Shown piece after piece: positions 1-11,726 of a stretch of DNA of 64,000 nucleotides. Location of the stretch: positions 372,001 through 436,000 of the forward strand of contig NZ_LKAQ01000004.1 in the NCBI RefSeq assembly GCF_001874525.1. The letters run 5' to 3'. The stretch comes from Pseudodesulfovibrio hydrargyri (GTDB lineage Bacteria; Desulfobacterota; Desulfovibrionia; Desulfovibrionales; Desulfovibrionaceae). A model generated the notes under the pieces. The model was given only the letters and a program-made list of their open reading frames with translations, made no database searches and was not told where the DNA came from. The position numbers and the translations under genes were made by a program. The stretch's first letter is position 1. Each line of letters starts with the position of its first letter.

Positions 1-27
1 GTGGCCAAGACCCTGAACCGCTCCTGA
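1..27 (+). CDS. C-terminal end of an upstream gene (partial)
   Basis: The first 27 bases read as eight codons (V A K T L N R S) followed by TGA. The frame is open from the window edge, so this may be the tail of a gene that starts upstream. Nothing identifies the product. The fragment is too short to exclude a chance open frame. leuS begins 50 bases further on. Confidence 0.35.
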   Translation: MAKTLNRS

Positions 28-76
28 TCCCCGGCCCCGGGCCACGCGAAACGACCACATCTTAGGATACACCATC

Positions 77-2590
77 ATGGCATTAGGCAAATACTCCCCC
101 GAGGACATCGAGAAGAAATGGCAGGCGATCTGGCAGGAGTCCGGCTGCTTCCAGGTCGAGACCGACCCGTCCAAGCCCAAGTACTACGTGCTGGAGATGT
201 TCCCCTACCCGTCCGGCAAGATCCACATGGGCCACGTGCGCAACTACTCCATCGGCGACGTGGTGGCGCGCTTCAAGACCATGCAGGGCTTCAACGTCCT
301 GCACCCCATGGGCTGGGACGCCTTCGGCCTGCCCGCCGAGAACGCGGCCATCAAGAACGAGACCCATCCGGCCACCTGGACCTACCAGAACATTTCCGAG
401 ATGCGCGAGCAGTTGCAGCGGCTGGGCTACTCCTACGACTGGCGGCGCGAACTGGCCACCTGCCGCCCCGAGTACTACAAGTGGGAGCAGCTGTTCTTCC
501 TCAAGTTCCTGGAAAAGGGCTTGGCCTACCGCAAGGACTCCCCGCAGAACTGGTGCCCGACCTGCAACACCGTGCTGGCCAACGAGCAGGTGGAGGACGG
601 TTTGTGCTGGCGCTGCGACACCGAGGTGGAGCAGAAGGACATGGAGCAGTGGTTCCTGCGCATCACCGACTACGCGGACGAACTGCTCGACGACCTCGGC
701 TCCCTGGAGGGCGGCTGGCCCGAGCGCGTGCTGACCATGCAGCGCAACTGGATCGGCAAGTCCTACGGCGCGGAACTGACGTTCCAGGTCAAGGACCCCA
801 TCGGCGGCGAGAACGCGACCATCGACGTCTTCACCACCCGTCCCGACACGTTGTTCGGCGCGACCTTCATGTCCGTGGCCGCCGAGCATCCCATTGTCGA
901 GAAGCTGATTGCCGACGCCCCGAACAAGGGTGAGATCGAAGCCTTCGTGACCAACATCCGGAACATGGACCGCATCAAGCGCGGAGCCGAAGATCTGGAG
1001 AAGGAAGGCGTGTTCACCGGCAAGTACTGCGTCAACCCGGTGACCGGCAAGGACATCCCCATTTACGTCGCCAATTTCGTGCTCATGGGCTACGGCACCG
1101 GCGCGGTCATGGCCGTGCCCGCCCACGACCAGCGCGATTTCGAGTTCGCCACCAAGTACAATCTGCCCAAGCAGGCGGTCATCAATCCGCCCGAGCTGCA
1201 CGAAAAGGGCGAGAAACTCGACGCGGCCAACCTGACCGAGGCTTACTCCGCCCCCGGCTTCCTGATCCACTCCGGCGACTTCGACGGCATGCCCAACGAG
1301 GACGCCAAGAAGGCCATCGTCGAGCACCTGGACCAGTCCGGCAAGGGCAAGATGGCCGTCAACTACCGGCTCAGGGACTGGAACGTCTCCCGCCAGCGGT
1401 TCTGGGGCGCGCCCATCCCGATCATCTATTGCGACGACTGCGGCGCGGTTCCGGTGCCCGAAAAGGACCTGCCGGTCCTGCTGCCCGAGAACGCCCAGGT
1501 GCGCAAGGACGGCAAGTCGCCCCTGCCGGCCATGGAGGAGTTCGTCAACTGCGCCTGTCCCAAGTGCGGCAAGCCCGCCCGGCGCGAGACCGACACCTTC
1601 GACACCTTTTTCGAATCCTCCTGGTACTACATGCGCTACTGCGACCCGCGCAACGAGGACCGGCCCCTGGGCGCCGAGCACCTGGACTACTGGATGAACG
1701 TGGACCAGTACATCGGCGGCATCGAGCACGCCATCCTGCACCTGCTCTACTCCCGGTTCTTCACCAAGGCCCTGCGCGACTGCGGGTACGTCAGGAACGC
1801 CGAGCCCTTCGCCAACCTGCTGACCCAGGGCATGGTCCTCAAGGACGGCGGCAAGATGTCCAAGTCCAAGGGCAACGTGGTCGATCCGGGCGCCATGATC
1901 AACCAGTACGGCGCTGACGCCACCAGGCTGTTCATTCTCTTCGCCTCTCCGCCGGTCAAGGAGCTGGAGTGGTCCGATCAGGGCATCGACGGGGCGTACC
2001 GCTTCCTGTCCCGCCTGTGGCGGCTGGTGGAGGAACTGGAGGACGTGCTCACGCCCATGGCCCCGGCCTCCCACGGCAAGCCCGCGAGCGAGGCGGCCAA
2101 GTCGCTGCGCTTCAAGGAGCACGACACCATCCGCCGGGCCACCCGCGACATCGAGAACGAGTTTCAGTTCAACACGGTCATCGCGGCCATCATGGAGCTG
2201 GTCAACGAGCTCTACCAGGTCAAGGACGAACTGAAGGAAAACGATCCCTCGGCCCTGTCCTCGGCCATCGCCACGGCCGTGACCCTGCTCTCCCCGGTGG
2301 CCCCGCACATCTGCGAGGAACTGTGGGCCGCACTGGGTCACACCGTCCACCTGACCGGCCAGCCCTGGCCCGCCTATGACGAAAAGGCCCTGGTCCTCGA
2401 CGAGGTGACCATGGTCGTCCAGGTCAACGGCAAGGTGCGCGGCAAGTTCGAGGCCCCGAACAACGCGCCCAAGGACGCGGTCGAAAAGCTGGCCATGGAC
2501 CTGGAAAACGTCCAGAAGTTCATGGAAGGCAAAACCGTGCGCAAGGTCATCGTCATCCCCAACAAGCTGGTCAACATCGTGGTTGGCTAG
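77..2590 (+). CDS. leuS: Leucyl-tRNA synthetase
   Basis: Class I aminoacyl-tRNA synthetase that charges tRNA-Leu in the cytoplasm. The 837-residue product has the HIGH-type motif as HMGH (residues 50-53) after a PYPSGKI stretch, and a perfect KMSKS loop at 593-597. Two Cys-rich segments, CPTC and CPKCGKP, frame the editing and zinc-containing insertions usual in bacterial LeuRS. Length matches the bacterial family. The ATG start is supported by good family alignment from [16 protein letters not shown] strong intrinsic terminator follows directly. In many proteobacteria leuS is followed by lptE and holA. That order is kept here, except that an opposite-strand gene has been placed between leuS and lptE. 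Confidence 0.98.
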   Translation: MALGKYSPEDIEKKWQAIWQESGCFQVETDPSKPKYYVLEMFPYPSGKIHMGHVRNYSIGDVVARFKTMQGFNVLHPMGWDAFGLPAENAAIKNETHPATWTYQNISEMREQLQRLGYSYDWRRELATCRPEYYKWEQLFFLKFLEKGLAYRKDSPQNWCPTCNTVLANEQVEDGLCWRCDTEVEQKDMEQWFLRITDYADELLDDLGSLEGGWPERVLTMQRNWIGKSYGAELTFQVKDPIGGENATIDVFTTRPDTLFGATFMSVAAEHPIVEKLIADAPNKGEIEAFVTNIRNMDRIKRGAEDLEKEGVFTGKYCVNPVTGKDIPIYVANFVLMGYGTGAVMAVPAHDQRDFEFATKYNLPKQAVINPPELHEKGEKLDAANLTEAYSAPGFLIHSGDFDGMPNEDAKKAIVEHLDQSGKGKMAVNYRLRDWNVSRQRFWGAPIPIIYCDDCGAVPVPEKDLPVLLPENAQVRKDGKSPLPAMEEFVNCACPKCGKPARRETDTFDTFFESSWYYMRYCDPRNEDRPLGAEHLDYWMNVDQYIGGIEHAILHLLYSRFFTKALRDCGYVRNAEPFANLLTQGMVLKDGGKMSKSKGNVVDPGAMINQYGADATRLFILFASPPVKELEWSDQGIDGAYRFLSRLWRLVEELEDVLTPMAPASHGKPASEAAKSLRFKEHDTIRRATRDIENEFQFNTVIAAIMELVNELYQVKDELKENDPSALSSAIATAVTLLSPVAPHICEELWAALGHTVHLTGQPWPAYDEKALVLDEVTMVVQVNGKVRGKFEAPNNAPKDAVEKLAMDLENVQKFMEGKTVRKVIVIPNKLVNIVVG

Positions 2591-2610
2591 ACCGGGTACA
2601 CATTGAAATG

Positions 2611-2650
2611 AAAAAGGCCGGGAGGTTCAACCTCCCGGCCTTTTGTTCTT
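2611..2650. terminator. Intrinsic terminator after leuS
   Basis: A perfect 10-bp stem (GGCCGGGAGG at 2616-2625 with CCTCCCGGCC at 2631-2640) and a 5-base loop are followed by a T-rich run. An A-run precedes it, so it can work in both directions and would also end the convergent isochorismatase-family gene. Confidence 0.9.
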
Positions 2651-2695
2651 TTGGATTGTCCGCAGGCGAAAAGGCGCACGCCCTCCTCGTCCGCC

Positions 2696-3238
2696 TCAGT
2701 TCCGCGGCTCGAAACGGAAATCCTTTGCCATGACAACCTTGCAGAAACGCCGGTCCAGGGTCTTGTTGTGGTGGGCCACGATCTGTTCGCCGGTGAGCAC
2801 GCCGTTGTCGTAGGAGGTGTGGCCGTCGCCCACCAGCACGGACTCGTAGCCGTGGGCCAGGGCGCTGCGCACGGTGGTGTCCACGCAGCATTCGGTCTGC
2901 AGGCCGCAGAAGACCAGCTTTTTCGCGCCCAGGCTGTCCAAAATGGCCGTGAAATCGGTGTTCCAGAACGCGTCGTAGGAATGCTTGCGCGACACGGTGT
3001 CGCCCGGCCGCGGCGCGATGGCCGGATGGAAGAGCCAGTTGTGGCTGTCGGCCTCGAACTCGCTGCCCGCGCCCCTGGTGGTGTGCTGGACGTAGTGGAC
3101 GGGCACGCCGCTTTCGCGGGCCGAAGCGATGAGCCCGGCAATGGTTTCAAGCACCCGTTCGCCTTCGAACGGGGGCATGCCCGGGGTCTCGAACATGATG
3201 TTCTGGACGTCGATGACGACAAGGACGGTCTCGGACAT
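2696..3238 (-). CDS. Isochorismatase-family cysteine hydrolase
   Basis: The 180-residue protein belongs to the cysteine hydrolase superfamily that includes isochorismatases, nicotinamidases and N-carbamoyl amidohydrolases. The usual triad can be placed: Asp10 in VVIDVQN, Lys85 in SRKHSYDAF, and Cys118 in TECCVDTT. The substrate cannot be read from sequence. The length fits a single-domain member. The gene points against leuS and shares its bidirectional terminator. It sits between leuS and lptE, which are usually direct neighbours, so it is probably an insertion into that conserved pair. Confidence 0.88.
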   Translation of the reverse strand: MSETVLVVIDVQNIMFETPGMPPFEGERVLETIAGLIASARESGVPVHYVQHTTRGAGSEFEADSHNWLFHPAIAPRPGDTVSRKHSYDAFWNTDFTAILDSLGAKKLVFCGLQTECCVDTTVRSALAHGYESVLVGDGHTSYDNGVLTGEQIVAHHNKTLDRRFCKVVMAKDFRFEPRN

Positions 3239-3391
3239 TTTCCCTCCGTGTTGCGGTGGATTGCCAAACCCCGTATTTCGACCATTCCGGCGGCTGCGTC
3301 AACCTCGGACGCCGGATCATTCCGCCGACCCGCTGGACCTTTGCGACGAATCCCTTTATCGTTTCTCATCACTGAACACCTGGAGTCTCTG

Positions 3392-3889
3392 ATGTTCCTG
3401 CTTCGACATACGGCCCTTTTCCTGTTCCTCGCCCTGCTGGCCGGATGCGGCTATTCCTTTGGCGAAGGCGGCACCTCCGTGCTCAAGCCGCAATACCGTA
3501 CCCTGGCCGTGGACGAGGTCCTGAACCCGACCACCCAGCCCTGGCTCGAATCGCGCCTGCGCAAGCTCTTGCGCGACGAGTTGCACAACCGGGGGACCAT
3601 CGTCTGGGTGGACGACAAGGACCGGGCCGACGCCCTGATCACCATCGACATCGACCGGTACTACCGCCCCACGGCGGTGGAGGACGCCGACGAACGGACC
3701 TTGCTGTCCGAGGCCATCTTCCGGTTCCACGCGACCATCCGCTCGGCCACGGACAACTCCGTGATCTGGGATTCGGGCGAGATATCCGAGAACTGGCCCT
3801 TCGACTACGGCAGCGGACAGGAAGCGGACATGGAGGTCACCCGGCGCGGCATCCAGGTGCTGGCCGATCGCATGACCCAGGACTACTAG
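3392..3889 (+). CDS. lptE: LPS-assembly lipoprotein LptE
   Basis: Predicted outer-membrane lipoprotein of 165 residues that plugs the LptD translocon for lipopolysaccharide export. The ATG at 3392 gives a hydrophobic signal ending in the lipobox L16-A-G-C19, followed by GYSFGEGG, a typical LptE start. The rest of the chain is mixed alpha/beta and fits the LptE/RlpB family. The open frame extends far upstream, but the signal peptide fixes this start. Its stop lies 13 bases before holA, as in the common leuS-lptE-holA cluster, which supports the name because LptE sequences are poorly conserved. Confidence 0.85.
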   Translation: MFLLRHTALFLFLALLAGCGYSFGEGGTSVLKPQYRTLAVDEVLNPTTQPWLESRLRKLLRDELHNRGTIVWVDDKDRADALITIDIDRYYRPTAVEDADERTLLSEAIFRFHATIRSATDNSVIWDSGEISENWPFDYGSGQEADMEVTRRGIQVLADRMTQDY

Positions 3890-3902
3890 ACCCGGAAGGA
3901 CC

Positions 3903-4898
3903 ATGGCCAACCGCCCCAGATACCTCTTTCTCATCTGCCCCGATCCCCAACTGATCAAGGCCCAGGTGGACGAACGGCTGAAAGCCTCGGGCCAGGACGG
4001 CTGGGAGATCAAGCCGTTCTGGGGCGACGACGACGATCCCCTGCCCCCGGCCTTCTGGACCGACCTGACCATCAAGTCGCTCTTTCCCCAGCCCAAGGCC
4101 CTGGTCCTGCGCCGTGCCCACGCGCTCAAGGCGGACCAGTGGGACAAACTCGACGCCTCGGTCAAGGGGCTGGGAAACGACATCTACCCGATCTTCTGCC
4201 TCGAAGGGGAATGGAAGGGCAAGAAGCCCTCGATCCCCCCGGCCCTGTCCCGGCGCGGGCTGTACAAGAAGGCCCGCGACGCGGGCTGGGTCTGGGAATC
4301 CCCGGGCCTGGACCAGCGCTCCCTGACCGACTTCGTCAAGGGCTGGGCCGCCAAGGCCGGGCTGACCTTCGAGCCGGGCGCGGGCCAGGCCCTGACCATG
4401 GCCCTGCCCACGGACGCCGTGGCCGCCCGCCTGGAACTGGACAAGATCGAGCTGGCCGCGGGCGACGAGCGGGTCGTGCGCAAGGAGCACGTCTCCCTGG
4501 TGGCCCGGACCGGCGAGATGCCTTTTTTCGACCTCATGGACGCCCTGGCCCAGCCAGGGGCCGAGGCCTCGGTCTGGAAGCGGGTCATCGACGACCACTC
4601 CAAATCAGCCAAGGACCAGATGCTTTTCAACCTGATCGGCTTTCTGGCCAGCCAGGCGCGCATGTACTGGCTCCTGGCCCACGGCGGCAAGGCCGCGGGC
4701 AGCCCGTTCATGCTCAAGAAGAAGGCCCCCCTGGCCAAGCGCCTCGGCGCGCGGGGTATCGCCCGGATGATCGATCTGGCCATGGAGGCCGAACTCTCGC
4801 TCAAGACCGGTGAACGCAAATACGAAGAGGCCCTGGACATGCTCATGGCCGGACTCATCGACCTGTTCCAGCCCAAGGCACAACCCCGACGGTACTGA
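3903..4898 (+). CDS. holA: DNA polymerase III subunit delta
   Basis: Delta subunit of the clamp loader, which opens the beta sliding clamp. The 331-residue length and overall pattern match HolA: an N-terminal AAA-like domain beginning RYLFLICPDPQLIKAQVDE, then helical collar sequence with LFNLIGFLASQARMYWLLA, the kind of segment where delta packs against the other loader subunits. A GGAAGGACC ribosome site precedes the ATG. lptE lies 13 bases upstream and radC starts one base after the stop, which suggests one transcript. Confidence 0.9.
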   Translation: MANRPRYLFLICPDPQLIKAQVDERLKASGQDGWEIKPFWGDDDDPLPPAFWTDLTIKSLFPQPKALVLRRAHALKADQWDKLDASVKGLGNDIYPIFCLEGEWKGKKPSIPPALSRRGLYKKARDAGWVWESPGLDQRSLTDFVKGWAAKAGLTFEPGAGQALTMALPTDAVAARLELDKIELAAGDERVVRKEHVSLVARTGEMPFFDLMDALAQPGAEASVWKRVIDDHSKSAKDQMLFNLIGFLASQARMYWLLAHGGKAAGSPFMLKKKAPLAKRLGARGIARMIDLAMEAELSLKTGERKYEEALDMLMAGLIDLFQPKAQPRRY

Positions 4899-4899
4899 C

Positions 4900-5580
4900 A
4901 TGCACAAGAACGCGCCCCATTACCTCGGCCATCGCCAACGCCTCAGGGAGCGGCTCGAAAACAACCCGCGCGGCCTGGCCGACTACGAACTACTCGAACT
5001 GATGCTCGCCATGGTCCTGCCCCGCCGCGACACCAAGCCCATGGCCAAGGAACTCCTCGACCGCTTCGGCTCCCTCAAGGACGCGTGTTTCGTCCGGCCC
5101 AGCCAGCTCGACATGGTCAAGGGGCTCGGCCCGGCCGTCCAGGCCCAATGGGCGCTGCTCCAGGAACTCTACGCCCGCCTGGGCGAGGCCGGAGCCCGGC
5201 GCGGCCAGACCGTCAGCGCCCCCGACACCCTGGCCAAGGCGGCCATGGCCCGGCTTGGACACAAGGACACCGAGGAGTTCTGGACGGTCTTCATGGACAC
5301 CAAGAACCGGATCATCGCCTGGGAACGGATGAGCAAGGGCACCACCAACGCCACCGCCATCTTCCCGCGCGAGATCGCGGCGGCCGCCCTGCGCCTGGAG
5401 GCCACCAACATCATCCTGGTGCACAACCACCCCGGCGGCGGCAGCGAACCGTCCTCCGAAGACATCCGGCTCACAGCCAAGGTGGCCGAGGCGTGCGCCA
5501 GCCTCGACATAAACGTGCGCGACCACATCATCGTCACCGATCACGACTACTACAGCTTCAACGAATTCGGGAGGCTCTAG
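4900..5580 (+). CDS. radC: RadC-family JAMM/MPN domain protein
   Basis: The 226-residue protein has a short helix-hairpin-helix-like N-terminal part and a C-terminal JAB1/MPN (JAMM) metalloprotease-like domain. The signature is clear: H175-N-H177-P-G-G-G-S with D188 in SSEDIRLT, the metal ligands of the family. The cellular role of RadC proteins is still unsettled, and the old DNA-repair label is doubtful. The start at 4900 lies one base past the holA stop. The frame is open further upstream, but only inside holA. The acylphosphatase gene begins on the base after the radC stop. Confidence 0.92.
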   Translation: MHKNAPHYLGHRQRLRERLENNPRGLADYELLELMLAMVLPRRDTKPMAKELLDRFGSLKDACFVRPSQLDMVKGLGPAVQAQWALLQELYARLGEAGARRGQTVSAPDTLAKAAMARLGHKDTEEFWTVFMDTKNRIIAWERMSKGTTNATAIFPREIAAAALRLEATNIILVHNHPGGGSEPSSEDIRLTAKVAEACASLDINVRDHIIVTDHDYYSFNEFGRL

Positions 5581-5853
5581 ATGCGTGAGATGGCGGCCAT
5601 CGTCCGGGGCAGGGTGCAGGGGGTCTGGTTCCGGGGCTGGACCCGCGAAACCGCCCGCGCCATAGGCGCCACCGGCTGGGTGCGCAACCTGCCCGACGGG
5701 ACCGTGGAAATCCTGGCCCACGGCACCGACGCACAGCTCGACCAACTCGAAGCAGCCCTCTGGCAAGGCCCGCCGCTGGCCCGCGTCACCGCCATCGAAT
5801 CCCGCCGCGCCGACACCGACGCCCCCCTGCCCGATTTCAGCGTGCGCCGCTAA
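5581..5853 (+). CDS. acyP: Acylphosphatase
   Basis: Small cytoplasmic enzyme that hydrolyses carboxyl-phosphate bonds in acyl phosphates. The 90-residue chain has the phosphate loop GRVQGVWFR with the catalytic Arg18, and Asn36 in WVRNLPDGTVE, the second catalytic residue. Length is normal for the family. It is directly abutted to radC (stop 5578-5580, start 5581), so it is probably translated from the same message. A weak hairpin follows. Confidence 0.95.
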   Translation: MREMAAIVRGRVQGVWFRGWTRETARAIGATGWVRNLPDGTVEILAHGTDAQLDQLEAALWQGPPLARVTAIESRRADTDAPLPDFSVRR

Positions 5854-5908
5854 GGCGGGGTCTCGGCCAGACGCGATCGACCGACGGCCAATCCAGCTAA
5901 ACGAAAAG

Positions 5909-5932
5909 AGAAAAGCCCCTGATAGGGACTTT
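5909..5932 (+). terminator. Possible weak terminator and tandem 12-mer
   Basis: An imperfect stem (AAAG.CCCT with AGGG.CTTT) lies past the acylphosphatase stop. It is followed by a tandem direct repeat of CTTTCCCGGACG (5929-5940 and 5941-5952). There is no good T-run, so termination is uncertain. Confidence 0.3.
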
Positions 5933-6009
5933 CCCGGACGCTTTCCCGGACGCAGGTGGGCCGGCCGCATCCAAGACGTCCGCCCAATGTAGGCGCTTGG
6001 CCTCCCCGA

Positions 6010-6582
6010 CTACCCCTCCTCGAGCGACTTGACGAAGTGGTCCAGGATGAAGTCCTTGTCCAGACGGGCGCGATCCTCTTCGGGGAGGAGGAAAAAGGTC
6101 AGTGAGATGCCGACCAGCGAGGCGAGTTGCAGAAAGGCCCGGGTCTCGTGGCCGTCTTCCCGCGTCCCGAGCACCCGCCCTTTTCTCCGCCGGAAAAATT
6201 CCGTGACAACGTCCGACACCTCGGAGTCCATGGCCCCCAGGAGCAGCAGCCGCAGCTTCTGCTTTCTCGGGTTGTCCTCCTCGGCCAGCAGGTCCGCCAG
6301 GACCTCCCGTTCGAGTTGCTTGGGATCGGATGCCAGTTTGAAGTTTTTCATGGAAAGGATGACTTCGCTGAACAACTGTTTCTTCGAACCGAAATAGCGG
6401 TTGATCAGCGTGAGGTTCACCCCCGCCGCAGCGGCGATATCGCGCGTCCCGACGTTTTTATAGATGTCCTGCGAGAACAGTGTTCGCGCGGCCGCGAGGA
6501 TGCGCTGCCTCGTTTCGGCCGCGTTGCGCGGATATTGCCCGGAGGGCTGAGCCTGAACATTTTTTTCCTTGGCTGTCGGCAT
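6010..6582 (-). CDS. TetR/AcrR-family transcriptional regulator
   Basis: The 190-residue protein has a TetR-type N-terminal helix-turn-helix: TRQRILAAARTLFSQ, then GTRDIAAAAGVNLTLINRYFGSKKQLF, where the LINRYFGSK part is the recognition-helix signature. The C-terminal half is a variable ligand-binding and dimer domain. It is divergent from the MipA/OmpV gene. The region between them holds three copies of a 16-bp inverted repeat, so it probably represses both genes until it binds an unknown small molecule. The ATG start has an AGGAAAG site upstream on the minus strand. Confidence 0.9.
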   Translation of the reverse strand: MPTAKEKNVQAQPSGQYPRNAAETRQRILAAARTLFSQDIYKNVGTRDIAAAAGVNLTLINRYFGSKKQLFSEVILSMKNFKLASDPKQLEREVLADLLAEEDNPRKQKLRLLLLGAMDSEVSDVVTEFFRRRKGRVLGTREDGHETRAFLQLASLVGISLTFFLLPEEDRARLDKDFILDHFVKSLEEG

Positions 6583-6638
6583 GGGTGGCTTTCCTTACAA
6601 CGAGCTTGACAGGAGCGACATTGCCACATTAGTAAGAT

Positions 6639-6654
6639 GTAGTCAATTGATTAC
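6639..6654. promoter_or_regulatory. Putative TetR operator copy 1
   Basis: GTAGTC-AATT-GATTAC is an inverted repeat with 6-bp arms, a 4-bp spacer and one mismatch. It lies 57 bases upstream of the TetR start codon, so it is well placed for autoregulation. Confidence 0.6.
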
Positions 6655-6745
6655 ATAGCTGGGAAGCCTTCCTCGGGCCGTCCGAGTCGGACTCCCGACG
6701 GCAAACAACGGGGGGGGGTGATCCACCCTTTTTTGTCCCGCAAAA

Positions 6746-6761
6746 GTAATCACCTGTATAC
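6746..6761. promoter_or_regulatory. Putative TetR operator copy 2 (degenerate)
   Basis: GTAATC-ACCT-GTATAC keeps one perfect arm and a second arm with two changes from GATTAC, at the same 4-bp spacing as the other two copies. Confidence 0.45.
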
Positions 6762-6837
6762 ATACTTTGACGCGTCGACGGTTTCGGGTCCGCCCCGCTG
6801 GGCGGCCGATTTCCCATAGGGAATTCGCACCCAATAA

Positions 6838-6853
6838 GTAATCATACGATTAC
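6838..6853. promoter_or_regulatory. Putative TetR operator copy 3 (perfect)
   Basis: GTAATC-ATAC-GATTAC is a perfect inverted repeat with 6-bp arms and a 4-bp spacer. It ends 28 bases before the MipA/OmpV start codon, where bound protein could block transcription. Confidence 0.65.
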
Positions 6854-6881
6854 AACAACTCAAACTCATCACGAGGTTGCA

Positions 6882-7649
6882 ATGATCCGCACAAATAAAA
6901 TCCTGTTGCTCCTGCTCGCCAGCATGGCCTTCTGCCCCGCCCTCGCCCTGGCGGATGACGGGGACAAGGGTTACGACCTGAGCCTCGGTGCCGGGGTGAA
7001 GATTTCCACGTCGGAATACAAGGGTGAGGACGCCAAGGTCTCGCCGGTTCCGCTCCTGAACTACGAGGGGGAGTATCTCTTCGTGCACGGCCTGACGGCC
7101 GGAGCGTTCCTTTACAAGGACCCGACCAACGAGTTGTCCGTGAACGTGTCCTACCTGTCGCAGAGCTTCGACGCCAGTGAGAACGACGACAGGCGGATGC
7201 GCCTGCTTGACGACCGCGATTCGACCATGATGGTCGGGGCCGCATACAGCCTGCGGGGCGACTGGGGCCAGACCAAGCTGGCCCTCTCCGCCGACGTGCT
7301 CGACAACAACAACGGCTTTGTCGCCGATGCCTCCTACGCCTATCCGTTCAGCCTCTCTTTCCTCAGGATCAAGCCGTTCGCCGGGGTCGAGTGGACCAGC
7401 GAAAACTACAACGACTATTACTATGGAGTGGACTCCGGGGAGTCGAGCAAAAGCGGCATGCGGGAATACTCCGCCGGGAGCGGGTTCTCCCCCTATGTGG
7501 GACTCGGCCTGAAATGCGGCCTCACCCGGGACATCGACATCAGCCTGAGCACCAGAATCAAAAAATTGAGCGAGGAAATCACCGACAGCCCCATGGTCGA
7601 CAAGGACGCGACCTATTCCTTCGCCTTCGGGCTCAGCTATTCATTCTGA
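6882..7649 (+). CDS. MipA/OmpV-family outer-membrane protein
   Basis: The 255-residue protein has an N-terminal signal peptide (MIRTNKILLLLLASMAFCPA, cut near ALA-DDG) and a body of alternating hydrophobic strands that ends in Phe (LSYSF), typical of an outer-membrane beta barrel. The pattern SLGAGVKISTSEYKGEDAKVS, with loops rich in Asp, Asn and Tyr, fits the MipA/OmpV family of scaffold or stress-linked barrels. The exact role is unknown. It is divergent from a TetR gene and has a perfect palindrome just upstream, so it is probably under that regulator. Confidence 0.82.
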   Translation: MIRTNKILLLLLASMAFCPALALADDGDKGYDLSLGAGVKISTSEYKGEDAKVSPVPLLNYEGEYLFVHGLTAGAFLYKDPTNELSVNVSYLSQSFDASENDDRRMRLLDDRDSTMMVGAAYSLRGDWGQTKLALSADVLDNNNGFVADASYAYPFSLSFLRIKPFAGVEWTSENYNDYYYGVDSGESSKSGMREYSAGSGFSPYVGLGLKCGLTRDIDISLSTRIKKLSEEITDSPMVDKDATYSFAFGLSYSF

Positions 7650-7718
7650 GCGCTTAGCCGTGCAATCGGCTCCGCGCGTTCGCACGCCCCTACCGAAGGC
7701 ACGCAAAAATTGGATGGC

Positions 7719-7782
7719 CCAGGGAACCCTTTTTAAAGGGTTCCCTGGCGGGAATCGGGGCGGTCCACCGGCCGCCGGAGGC
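7719..7782. repeat. Hairpin repeat, copy A (short form)
   Basis: A perfect 11-bp hairpin (CCAGGGAACCC at 7719-7729 with GGGTTCCCTGG at 7738-7748, A/T loop) is followed after 19 bases by the 15-mer CCGGCCGCCGGAGGC at 7768-7782. The same 15-mer follows a similar hairpin at 14941-14955 and 31436-31450. This copy lies between the MipA/OmpV gene and lon and may also act as a terminator. Confidence 0.7.
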
Positions 7783-7887
7783 CTCTTCGAGAATAACAAT
7801 TTACCATAATAATGGACTTGCCAACTCGATCTGACGATATATGTAGGGTAACACCATCTGTTTGCACACAAATCAGAGGATACCCAC

Positions 7888-10404
<2,517 letters not shown>

Positions 10405-10429
10405 CCGACATACCGATACCCGTGAAAAA

Positions 10430-10465
10430 GGCCCGGACCATGTTGGTCCGGGCCTTGTTTCTTTT
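10430..10465. terminator. Intrinsic terminator after lon
   Basis: A perfect stem GGCCCGGACCA / TGGTCCGGGCC with a TGT loop is flanked by an A-run upstream and T-rich sequence downstream. It can serve both lon and the convergent amidase gene. Confidence 0.9.
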
Positions 10466-10481
10466 CGCGGATCGCCTTCGC

Positions 10482-11558
10482 CTAGCGCGGGGTCACGTCC
10501 TTGACGGCGTTGCCCGACGGCATGGACACCGGGATGGGCGCGTAGTCCGAGCGGGTGAAGTCGAGCTTCTTGAGGTCGATGGCCCGCAGGGTCTGGTCGC
10601 CGTAGTCGGCGAAGTAGAGCACCCGGTTGGTCAGGTCCTCGATGGCCGTCCACTGGGTGTAGTCGGCCACTTCGCCCTGAGGGGTCTTGTCCCGGCTGAC
10701 GCCCTTCATGACGTCCACCTGGTTGAGCAGGTGCCGGGCGAAGACCACGGCTTCTTCGGCGTTTTTCGGCTGGTAGGCGAAATTGCCGAGCACGGCGGCG
10801 CGCACGAACCGGGACGGGGGCGTGCAGTCGCCGGGCAGGCCGAACAGGCCCGAGCCGTTGCCCGTGCCCTTGAAGGTCACGCCATTCAGCTCAAGCGCTG
10901 GATGTATCCTGTTGGAAAGGTTGACATAGTTGCGCATGTTGGCCCAATGGCCCGGCAGGGGCGGCTCGTTGGTCATCACGCCCAGCGGGTTGTCGTAGAC
11001 GTTCAGCTTGCCGTCGATCCACTCGGCCACCATGCTGTTGCCCTGCGCGTCGTGCACGGCCAGATGCAGCACCGGGATGCCGCCCAGCCCGGCCAGTTCC
11101 TTGCCCCAGACGAACACGCCGGGCAACGCCTTCTTGACCTCGGCCACGGTCTCGAAGGTGCCGAGAATCCAGTCGGGCACCAGGGTCACCTCCAGGGCCT
11201 TGGCCTCGCTCCCCTTGGGCACGGCCTGGTAGCCGACCGACGGGAGCCACAGCACCTTGGCGGCCAATCCTTTCTCGTTCATGCCGTCGGTGGACGCCTC
11301 AAGGCCCAGGACGGAAAAGGCCACAAACCCGTTGTGCTGCCGCCAGCGCATCCCCTGCTTCTTGCCGGGCGCTTCCGAAGACCACTGTTTCCCCCGGGGG
11401 TAGACGGTCACCTTGGCCTGGTCGTCGATGCCGAAGTCCATGGACCGCCCGCCCACGATGGTCCCGTCCCCGGCCTTGACCACGAAATCCGTGCAGGCCA
11501 TGGCGGGCGCGGCCACCAGCAACAGGGCAAACAATATGATAAGCATACGGTATAGCAT
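10482..11558 (-). CDS. Secreted linear-amide C-N hydrolase (choloylglycine hydrolase family)
   Basis: Ntn hydrolase of 358 residues. The signal peptide MLYRMLIILFALLLVAAPAMA ends just before Cys22 in ACTDFVVKAGDG, so cleavage would expose the nucleophilic cysteine, as needed in the bile-salt hydrolase/penicillin acylase family. Family residues such as GRSMDFG and the later NEPP and NYVNL segments are present. The natural substrate is unknown; conjugated amides or acyl-homoserine lactones are possible. The open frame runs 62 codons further upstream, but AAGGAG and the signal peptide select the ATG at 11558. The product would act in the periplasm. Confidence 0.87.
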   Translation of the reverse strand: MLYRMLIILFALLLVAAPAMACTDFVVKAGDGTIVGGRSMDFGIDDQAKVTVYPRGKQWSSEAPGKKQGMRWRQHNGFVAFSVLGLEASTDGMNEKGLAAKVLWLPSVGYQAVPKGSEAKALEVTLVPDWILGTFETVAEVKKALPGVFVWGKELAGLGGIPVLHLAVHDAQGNSMVAEWIDGKLNVYDNPLGVMTNEPPLPGHWANMRNYVNLSNRIHPALELNGVTFKGTGNGSGLFGLPGDCTPPSRFVRAAVLGNFAYQPKNAEEAVVFARHLLNQVDVMKGVSRDKTPQGEVADYTQWTAIEDLTNRVLYFADYGDQTLRAIDLKKLDFTRSDYAPIPVSMPSGNAVKDVTPR

Positions 11559-11726
11559 AAAAACTCCTTGTGAATAGGGTAGGTCCCGCCCACCGGACAG
11601 GACGGTCGATATGCGCCATGAATACCCCTCCCCCGCATGGGGTGTCGAGTCGTAAATAACATAATACCCAACTTGACACCGCGTCGTGCTCTCCTCTTCT
11701 TCCGGCATTTCGCCGGACAGGAACGC

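Noticed and set aside
83..2350. A 755-codon open frame antisense to leuS
   Set aside because: It is the mirror of a GC-rich gene, with a composition dominated by Gly, Val, His and Leu and no family motif. leuS is certain on the other strand.
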